A DNA stretch of 12,302 nucleotides from Pseudomonadota bacterium (GTDB lineage Bacteria > Pseudomonadota > Gammaproteobacteria > Burkholderiales > Burkholderiaceae_C), in the NCBI GenBank assembly GCA_018241985.1, contig JAFECV010000017.1:1-12302 (forward strand). Direction: 5' to 3'. Below the pieces are notes generated by a model. It had not been told where the DNA came from and did not search any database. It worked only from the letters and a program-made list of their open reading frames with translations. Both the position numbers and the translations under genes were made by a program. Each line of letters begins with the position of its first letter. Positions within the stretch are counted from its first letter, which is position 1. Below are positions 7,482-12,302 of the stretch, piece by piece.

Positions 7482-8387
7482 ATGTCTACGCAATCCCTGA
7501 AGATCGGTTTCATCGGCCTGGGCATCATGGGCACGCCGATGGCCGGGCACCTGGCCGCCGCCGGACACAAGCTGTTCGTCAACACAATTGGCAAGACCCC
7601 CGAAGCGCTGGAAAAGGCTGGCGTCACCCGCTGCGCCACCAACAAGGAAGTGGCGCAGTCGGCCGAGATCATCATCACCATGGTTCCCGACACGCCCGAC
7701 GTGGGCAAGGCCCTGTTTGGCGAAGGTGGCGTGGCCGAAGGCCTGTCCAAGGGCAAGGTGGTGGTCGACATGTCGTCGATCTCTCCGGTCGAGACCAAGG
7801 AATACGCGAAGAAGATCGAGGAACTCGGCTGCGACTACATCGACGCGCCGGTCTCGGGCGGCGACGTCGGCGCGAAGAACGCGGCGCTGTCGATCATGTG
7901 CGGCGGCAAGCAGGCGGTGTTCGACCGCGTCAAGCCGGTGTTCGAGCTGATGGGCAAGAACATCACGCTGGTCGGCGGCATCGGCGACGGGCAGACAGCC
8001 AAGGTCGCGAACCAGATCGTGGTCGCGCTGACGATCAATGCGGTCGCGGAAGGCCTGCTGTTCGCGGCGAAGGCCGGCGCCGACGCCGCGAAGGTGCGCC
8101 AGGCGCTGATGGGCGGCCTCGCGACCTCGCGCATTCTCGACATCCTCGGCGAGCGCATGATCAAGCGCACTTTCGATCCGGGCTTCCGCATCGCGCTGCA
8201 CCAGAAGGACCTGAATCTCGCGCTGACCGCTGCACGCCAGCTCGGGCTCGCGCTGCCGGCGACCGGCACCGCGCAGCAGCTGTTCAGCGGCTGCGTCGCG
8301 AACGGCGGCGCGGCCTGGGACCATTCCGGCATGGTGCGCGCGCTCGAGAAGCTGTCGAACTTCGAAATCGGCCAGAAGGCCGGTTGA
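7482..8387 (+). CDS. glxR: 2-hydroxy-3-oxopropionate (tartronate semialdehyde) reductase
   Basis: This NAD(P)H-dependent enzyme reduces tartronate semialdehyde to D-glycerate. It is a 301-residue member of the beta-hydroxyacid dehydrogenase family, slightly longer than the usual 292-296. The Rossmann motif GLGIMG is at residues 12-17, the substrate-binding block PVSGGDVGA around 123-131, and the catalytic lysine is K174 in GQTAKVANQ. GGAGG lies 9 nt before the ATG, 31 nt after hyi. Codon use changes within the gene. In residues 1-108 alanine is GCC 8, GCG 2 and GCT 1. From 109 to the end it is GCG 23, GCC 6, GCT 1 and GCA 1. Leucine CTC goes from 0 to 8 across the same point. The protein looks intact, so the change marks a possible recombination join and not damage. 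Confidence 0.95.
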   Translation: MSTQSLKIGFIGLGIMGTPMAGHLAAAGHKLFVNTIGKTPEALEKAGVTRCATNKEVAQSAEIIITMVPDTPDVGKALFGEGGVAEGLSKGKVVVDMSSISPVETKEYAKKIEELGCDYIDAPVSGGDVGAKNAALSIMCGGKQAVFDRVKPVFELMGKNITLVGGIGDGQTAKVANQIVVALTINAVAEGLLFAAKAGADAAKVRQALMGGLATSRILDILGERMIKRTFDPGFRIALHQKDLNLALTAARQLGLALPATGTAQQLFSGCVANGGAAWDHSGMVRALEKLSNFEIGQKAG

Positions 8388-8391
8388 GTCA

Positions 8392-9693
8392 ATGAACCCG
8401 ACCCCCTCCGAAGGCGCCGCGCGCGCCCTGCTGCGGCGGCTGTTCGATGCCGCCGTCGCAAGCGCGCAGCCGGCGTTGTGCATTCCACCGCACCTGCCGG
8501 CGCCGGCCGAACTCGGCACGGGCCGGCTGATCGTGATCGGCGCCGGCAAGGCGTCCGCCGCGATGGCCCGCGCGGTCGAGGACAACTGGCGCGGCCCGTT
8601 GTCGGGGCTGGTCGTCACGCGCTATGGCTATGCGGTGCCGTGCGAACGCATCGAGATCGTCGAGGCGGCGCATCCGGTGCCCGACGCCGCGGGTCTCGCG
8701 GCCGCCGAGCGCATGCTTGCGCTGGTGCAGGGCCTGAAGGCCGACGATCTGGTGCTGTGCCTGATCTCCGGCGGCGGCTCGTCGCTGCTGCCGCTGCCGC
8801 TGGCCGGCCTGACGCTGGATCACAAGCAGGACGTGAACCGCGCACTGCTCAAATCGGGCGCGACGATCAGCGAGATGAACTGCGTGCGCCGCCACCTGTC
8901 GGGCATCAAGGGGGGCAGGCTGGCCGCGGCCTGCCATCCGGCGCGCGTGCTGACGCTGCTGATTTCCGACGTGCCCGGCGACAACCCGATCGACATCGCT
9001 TCCGGCCCGACGGTGCCCGATCCGACCACCTGCGCCGACGCGCTGGCGGTGATCCGGCGTTACGGCATCGAGGTGCCGGCGCCGGTGCGCGCGGTGCTCG
9101 AGAGCGGACGCGGCGAATCGGTCAAGCCCGGCGACCCGCGGCTCGCAGGCCACGAGGTGCGGATGATCGCGACCCCGCAGATGGCGCTGGAAGCCGCGGC
9201 CGCTGTCGCGAGCCAGTCGGGCGTGACGCCGTACATCCTCGGCGACGCGCTCGAAGGCGAGGCGCGCGACGTGGGCAAGGTGCTGGCCGGCATCGCGCTG
9301 CAGGTCGCGAACCACAGCCAGCCGGTGCCGGCGCCTTGCGTGCTGCTTTCCGGCGGCGAGACCACGGTGACCGTCCGCGGCAACGGCCGCGGCGGGCGCA
9401 ACGTGGAGTGCCTGCTTGCGATAGCGATCACGCTCGACGGCCACCCGCGCATCCATGCGCTGGCCGGTGATACCGACGGCGTCGACGGCCAGGAGGAGAT
9501 CGCAGGCGCCTATCTCGCGCCCGACTCGCTGACGCGCGCCTGGGCCAAGGGCCTGCGGCCGAAGGACGCGCTGGCGGACAACGACGGCCACGGGTTCTTC
9601 GAGGCGCTCGGCGATTCGGTGATCACCGGGCCGACGCTGACCAACGTGAATGACTTTCGCGCGATCCTGATCGAAGCGCCCACCAAGAGCTGA
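8392..9693 (+). CDS. ttuD: Glycerate 2-kinase, MOFRL family (often labelled hydroxypyruvate reductase TtuD)
   Basis: This enzyme phosphorylates D-glycerate with ATP, most likely to 2-phosphoglycerate. Many databases call the family hydroxypyruvate reductase after Agrobacterium TtuD, but characterised members are glycerate 2-kinases. The protein has 433 residues in two domains. The first (DUF4147-type) has IGAGKASAAMA with K53, LISGGGSSLLPLP, the block EMNCVRRHLSGIKGGRLA, and SDVPGDNPIDIASGPTVPDP. The C-terminal MOFRL domain has LSGGETTVTV, GRGGRN at 332-337 with R336, and AGDTDGVDG around 358-366. K53 and R336 correspond in context to residues reported as catalytic in thermophile homologues. 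The start is 4 nt after the glxR stop, with only a weak GAAGG upstream, so translational coupling is likely. It closes the glyoxylate-to-2-phosphoglycerate segment. Confidence 0.93.
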   Translation: MNPTPSEGAARALLRRLFDAAVASAQPALCIPPHLPAPAELGTGRLIVIGAGKASAAMARAVEDNWRGPLSGLVVTRYGYAVPCERIEIVEAAHPVPDAAGLAAAERMLALVQGLKADDLVLCLISGGGSSLLPLPLAGLTLDHKQDVNRALLKSGATISEMNCVRRHLSGIKGGRLAAACHPARVLTLLISDVPGDNPIDIASGPTVPDPTTCADALAVIRRYGIEVPAPVRAVLESGRGESVKPGDPRLAGHEVRMIATPQMALEAAAAVASQSGVTPYILGDALEGEARDVGKVLAGIALQVANHSQPVPAPCVLLSGGETTVTVRGNGRGGRNVECLLAIAITLDGHPRIHALAGDTDGVDGQEEIAGAYLAPDSLTRAWAKGLRPKDALADNDGHGFFEALGDSVITGPTLTNVNDFRAILIEAPTKS

Positions 9694-9695
9694 AC

Positions 9696-11114
9696 ATGCG
9701 CAGAACGCGAAACGCGAAGATCGTCGCGACCCTCGGGCCGGCCAGTTCGGACAAGGACACGATCCGCCGCCTGTTCCTGGCCGGCGTCGACGTGTTCCGG
9801 CTCAACTTCAGTCACGGCAGCGCCGACGACCACCGGGCACGGCTGGCGATCCTGCGCGAGCTCGAGAAGGAGACGAACCGCCCGATCGCCGTGCTGGCCG
9901 ACCTGCAGGGCCCGAAGCTGCGCGTCGGCACCTTTGCCGAGGGCCCGGTGCCGCTGGCCGAGGGCGCGGCGTTCCGGCTCGACCTCGACCCGGCGCCAGG
10001 CAACGCCCAGCGCGCCGGCCTGCCGCATCCGGAAATCTTCGCGGCGCTCGTGCCGGGCGCCGAGTTGCTGCTCGACGACGGCCGGCTGCGCCTGAAGGTC
10101 GAGCGCTGCGGCGCCGATTTCGCCGAGACCCGGGTCGTCGTCGGCGGCAAGCTGTCGGAGCGCAAGGGCGTGAACGTGCCCGGCGTGGTGCTGCCGATCT
10201 CGGCGCTGACGCCCAAGGACCGGCGCGATCTCGATCTGGCGCTCGAACTCGGGGTGGACTGGGTCGCGCTGTCGTTCGTGCAGAGGCCGGAGGACGTCGC
10301 GCAGGCGCGCGAGCTGATCGGCGAACGCGCCGGCATCGTCTCCAAGCTCGAGAAGCCGTCGGCGGTCGAGAGGCTCGATGAGATCGTCGCGCTGTCCGAC
10401 GCGGTGATGGTCGCGCGCGGCGACCTCGGGGTCGAACTGCCGGCCGAGCGCGTGCCGGCGATCCAGAAGCGCATCGTGCGCAGTTGCCGGCGCCTGGGCA
10501 AGCCGGTGATCGTCGCGACGCAGATGCTCGAGTCGATGGTCGAGGCGCCGGTGCCGACGCGCGCCGAGGCCTCCGACGTGGCGACCGCGATCTACGACGG
10601 CGCCGATGCGGTGATGCTGTCGGCCGAGTCGGCTTCGGGGCGCCACCCGATCGAGGCGGTGGACATGATGAACCGCATCATCGAGCAGGTCGAAGCCGAT
10701 CCGCTGTACCGCCAGCTGATCGACGCCTCGCACGCCTCGGCGCGCCCGAGCGACGACGTGGCCGAAGCCGTGTGCTGCGCGATGCGCCGCGCGGTCGGTC
10801 TGCTGCACGCGGCGGCCATCGTCTGCTATACGATGTCGGGCCACACCAGCCTGCGCGCCGCGCGCGAACGGCCCGAGTCGCCGATCCTCAGCCTCACCCC
10901 CCGGCTCGCAACCGCGCGCCGCCTCGCGCTGGCCTGGGGCGTGCATTCGGTCTGCACCGACGACGTCGCTGACGTGAATGAGATGGCCGATGTGGCCTGC
11001 GCCGCGGCGCGCCGCGAGAGCTTCGCGCAGCCGGGCCGGATGATCGTCGTGATCGCCGGGGTTCCGTTCGGAACACCGGGCACGACCAACCTGATGCGGA
11101 TCGCCGCGGTCTGA
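9696..11114 (+). CDS. pyk: Pyruvate kinase
   Basis: This enzyme transfers phosphate from phosphoenolpyruvate to ADP, giving pyruvate and ATP in the cytosol. It has 472 residues, a normal length for bacterial pyruvate kinase. Active-site landmarks follow in order: NAKIVATLGPAS, then FRLNFSHG with R35, N37 and S39, ADLQGPKLRVG, SKLEKP at 216-221 with K217 and E219 in place of the commoner KIEN, ARGDLGVE with D243, ATQMLESM, and MLSAESASG. The C-terminal regulatory domain has CYTMSGHTSLRAARERP. The ATG is 2 nt after the ttuD stop with no clear ribosome binding site, so it is probably coupled. The ttuD-pyk pair recalls ttuD-ttuE of Agrobacterium tartrate utilisation. It is probably a pathway-dedicated isozyme, and a second pyk elsewhere in the genome would be expected. 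No terminator is evident downstream. Confidence 0.96.
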   Translation: MRRTRNAKIVATLGPASSDKDTIRRLFLAGVDVFRLNFSHGSADDHRARLAILRELEKETNRPIAVLADLQGPKLRVGTFAEGPVPLAEGAAFRLDLDPAPGNAQRAGLPHPEIFAALVPGAELLLDDGRLRLKVERCGADFAETRVVVGGKLSERKGVNVPGVVLPISALTPKDRRDLDLALELGVDWVALSFVQRPEDVAQARELIGERAGIVSKLEKPSAVERLDEIVALSDAVMVARGDLGVELPAERVPAIQKRIVRSCRRLGKPVIVATQMLESMVEAPVPTRAEASDVATAIYDGADAVMLSAESASGRHPIEAVDMMNRIIEQVEADPLYRQLIDASHASARPSDDVAEAVCCAMRRAVGLLHAAAIVCYTMSGHTSLRAARERPESPILSLTPRLATARRLALAWGVHSVCTDDVADVNEMADVACAAARRESFAQPGRMIVVIAGVPFGTPGTTNLMRIAAV

Positions 11115-11115
11115 C

Positions 11116-11262
11116 CCGAACGCGCCGCTACTGGTGGACGACGCCACCGCGGCGCGCACCTGGGACCAGTGGACCGACAATGGCCGCACGCCCGACGGCA
11201 TCGACGAGTGGCCGGCACTGCTGCGCAGCCTCGATGCCACCGATCCCGATTACAAAGACTGA
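11116..11262 (+). pseudogene. Unassigned coding remnant between pyk and the tautomerase gene
   Basis: In the frame of 11116-11262 the sequence reads as a plausible protein tail: GTG at 11134, then DDATAARTWDQWTDNG, RTPDGIDEWPALLRSLDATD and PDYKD, then TGA at 11260. The composition (three tryptophans, acidic end) looks like a real C-terminus. There is no ATG and no ribosome binding site, and the upstream part of this frame overlaps the pyk stop region. I do not recognise the family. It may be the tail of a deleted gene, with the next gene's AAGGAG preserved just after it, or a 42-residue small protein starting at GTG 11134. I prefer the remnant reading, with low certainty. Confidence 0.4.
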
Positions 11263-11282
11263 ACCCCACGAAGGAGATCCCC

Positions 11283-11483
11283 ATGCCGACCATCCGCGTC
11301 GAACTGTTCGAAGGCCGCACCGCCGAGCAAAAGCGCGCGTTCGCAAAAGCCGTCACCGAGGCCACAGTGCAGACGCTGGGCGGCTCCGCCGACAGCGTCG
11401 ACATCCTGTTCTTCGACGTCAAGCCGCAGGACTGGGCGACCGGCGGCATGCTGTGGAGCGACCCGCGCCCGGCCAAGTCGTAG
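11283..11483 (+). CDS. 4-oxalocrotonate tautomerase-family small enzyme
   Basis: This is a 66-codon tautomerase superfamily protein. After removal of the initiator Met it begins with Pro1, the catalytic base of the family. Arg11 in the FEGRTAEQKR block is also kept. In place of Arg39 and Phe50 of classical 4-oxalocrotonate tautomerase it has Asp39 (SVDILFFDV) and Trp50 (QDWATGG), so it is probably not a muconate-pathway enzyme. Family members act as small oligomers that shift enol and keto forms of 2-oxo acids. A strong AAGGAG lies 6 nt before the ATG. It follows pyk by 168 nt on the same strand with no visible terminator, so it may be read from the gcl operon. Action on enol forms of hydroxypyruvate or tartronate semialdehyde is a guess. 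No aromatic-ring cleavage genes are present in the window. Confidence 0.88.
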   Translation: MPTIRVELFEGRTAEQKRAFAKAVTEATVQTLGGSADSVDILFFDVKPQDWATGGMLWSDPRPAKS

Positions 11484-11557
11484 CACGCGCTAAAAAAGGC
11501 GCGAGCCCGGCATCGGGGTGCAAAGCGGCCGATCCGGCGCGCGCGGGTGCCCAACCG

Positions 11558-11577
11558 AAACTGACACCAAACTGACA
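11558..11577. repeat. Tandem 9-bp direct repeat, Pho-box-like on the minus strand
   Basis: Two identical AAACTGACA copies are separated by 2 nt, giving an 11-bp period, one turn of DNA. On the minus strand each contains TGTCA. Two TGTCA elements at 11-bp spacing recall the PhoB box (CTGTCAT repeats). The fit is partial: the flanking bases differ, and the orientation points away from phaZ. Confidence 0.4.
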
Positions 11578-11697
11578 TCCGCCGGCGGCCACGGCGTGGA
11601 AGCGGCATGCGCGCAACATCGGCGCCCTTCCGCCAAAACATAGCCATCCTTCCACCGAATTTAAGGGGCATCCCCCTATGAAACCCGGTGCTGCAAC

Positions 11698-11716
11698 TGC
11701 TATATTGCGTTGCAAC
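11698..11716 (+). promoter_or_regulatory. Candidate phaZ promoter with overlapping palindrome
   Basis: TGCTATATT (11698-11706) is an extended -10 form, TGN followed by TATATT. No good -35 is seen at 17 nt. The perfect palindrome GTTGCAAC (11709-11716) falls at the expected transcription start, and another TGCAA copy lies at 11692-11696. This placement suits a repressor. PhaR-type PHA regulators bind TGC-rich repeats in some species, so PhaR is a reasonable but unproven candidate. AAGGTGGA at 11726-11733 is the phaZ ribosome binding site. Confidence 0.45.
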
Positions 11717-11742
11717 ATGTCACCGAAGGTGGACGGCGGAAG

Positions 11743-12302
11743 ATGATGTATCAAATCTACGAAACCCAGCGGTCGCTGATCGAGCCTTTTGCGGATTTCG
11801 CGCATGCCGCGGCCAAGATGTATGGCAATCCGCTGTCGCCGCTTGGCCAGACCCCGTTCTCGCAGCGCGTGTCCGCCGGGTTCAGCCTGCTGCATCGGCT
11901 CGGCAAGGACTACGAGAAGCCCGAATTCGGCATCCAGACCGTGATGGTCGATGGCGTCGAGGTCGCGATCCACGAGCGCGTCGAGGTCGACAAGCCGTTC
12001 TGCGAACTGCGCCGCTTCAAGCGCTTCACCGACGACGCGGCGACGCTGGCCAAGCTCAAGAGCCAGCCGGTCGTGCTGATCGTCGCACCGCTGTCGGGGC
12101 ACCACGCGACGCTGCTGCGCGACACGGTCAAGGCGATGCTGCGCGACCACAAGGTCTACATCACCGACTGGAAGAACGCTCGCCTGGTACCGCTCGTCGA
12201 CGGGTACTTCCATCTGGACGACTACGTCAACTACGTGCAAGAGTTCATCCGCCACCTGCAGGCCCATTACGGCAACTGCCACGTCATCAGCGTGTGCCAG
12301 CC
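11743..12302 (+). CDS. phaZ: Intracellular polyhydroxyalkanoate depolymerase PhaZ (5' part)
   Basis: This granule-associated esterase breaks down stored polyhydroxybutyrate inside the cell. The window has the first 186 codons of a family near 400-420 residues. The N-terminus (MMYQIYETQRSLIEPFADFA), NPLSPLGQTPF, LGKDYEKPEF, VVLIVAPLSGHHATLLRDTV and DHKVYITDWKNARLVP match, from memory, the C. necator PhaZa1 type. The window ends within SVCQP, whose Cys185 (183 in C. necator numbering) is the unusual cysteine nucleophile of intracellular PHA depolymerases. I prefer the first of two tandem ATGs (11743), because family members start M-x-Y-Q and AAGGTGGA lies about 9 nt upstream. It has its own promoter-like region and is probably a separate transcription unit from the gcl operon. 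Confidence 0.93.
   Translation, partial: MMYQIYETQRSLIEPFADFAHAAAKMYGNPLSPLGQTPFSQRVSAGFSLLHRLGKDYEKPEFGIQTVMVDGVEVAIHERVEVDKPFCELRRFKRFTDDAATLAKLKSQPVVLIVAPLSGHHATLLRDTVKAMLRDHKVYITDWKNARLVPLVDGYFHLDDYVNYVQEFIRHLQAHYGNCHVISVCQ

Larger units (their letters stand above)
11484..11742. other. Intergenic region between the tautomerase gene and phaZ
   Basis: This 259-nt stretch has no convincing gene. From left to right it holds a short inverted CGCGC/GCGCG (11486-11490 and 11499-11503) enclosing an A-tract, a GC-rich stretch to about 11555, two tandem AAACTGACA copies (11558-11566 and 11569-11577), a small GGGG-CAT-CCCC hairpin near 11665-11675, and the phaZ promoter-like element. No intrinsic terminator with a T-run is visible on either strand. 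Confidence 0.6.

Noticed and set aside
11486..11503. CGCGC / GCGCG inverted repeat as an intrinsic terminator
   Set aside because: The stem is only 5 bp, the A-tract lies in the loop, and no T-run follows on either strand.
11419..12282. Minus-strand open frame of 287 codons opposite the tautomerase gene and phaZ
   Set aside because: The plus strand here encodes a clear PhaZ N-terminus with its own ribosome binding site. The minus frame shows no family features.
1..12302. Search for CRISPR arrays, tRNA or rRNA genes, insertion sequences, phage or defence genes
   Set aside because: No regularly spaced repeats, terminal inverted repeats, transposase motifs or RNA gene signatures were seen on reading both strands. 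A dedicated structural RNA search was not possible here.

Overview
The window comes from a high-GC bacterium, most likely a betaproteobacterium of the Burkholderiales or a close relative. The evidence is the GC-rich third codon positions, a GlcD/GlcA pair beside a gcl-hyi-glxR-ttuD-pyk run, and an intracellular polyhydroxyalkanoate (PHA) depolymerase of the Cupriavidus necator PhaZa1 type. The genus cannot be fixed from sequence alone.

Left block, minus strand, 1-4721: read in transcription order, two LysR-type regulators overlap by 4 nt (4721-3774, then 3777-2890). A 161-nt regulatory gap follows, then an LldP/GlcA-family permease (2728-1067). A glycolate oxidase FAD subunit, glcD, overlaps the permease stop by 1 nt and runs off the left edge.

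Middle block, plus strand, 4856-11114: this block diverges from the regulators across a 134-nt intergenic region that holds a perfect LysR-type palindrome. The genes are glyoxylate carboligase (gcl), hydroxypyruvate isomerase (hyi), tartronate semialdehyde reductase (glxR), glycerate 2-kinase (ttuD) and pyruvate kinase (pyk). Gaps of 27, 31, 4 and 2 nt indicate one operon. Together the two blocks encode most of a glycolate-to-pyruvate route: glycolate enters by the permease and GlcD(EF) oxidises it to glyoxylate. Gcl condenses two glyoxylates to tartronate semialdehyde with loss of CO2, and GlxR (with Hyi for the hydroxypyruvate side) gives D-glycerate. TtuD gives 2-phosphoglycerate, and Pyk makes pyruvate after housekeeping enolase.

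Right block, plus strand, 11115-12302: a short unassigned coding remnant (11116-11262), a 66-residue 4-oxalocrotonate tautomerase-family gene, a 259-nt intergenic region with a tandem 9-bp repeat and a promoter-like element, and the 5' part of phaZ, which is cut exactly at its catalytic-cysteine motif.

The window is mostly recognisable metabolism. I see no convincing unknown multi-gene system, CRISPR array, RNA gene, insertion sequence or phage gene. The best leads are the operator at 4753-4767, the abrupt alanine-codon change inside glxR near 7805, the tautomerase attached to the operon's 3' end, and the repeat elements ahead of phaZ and the permease.
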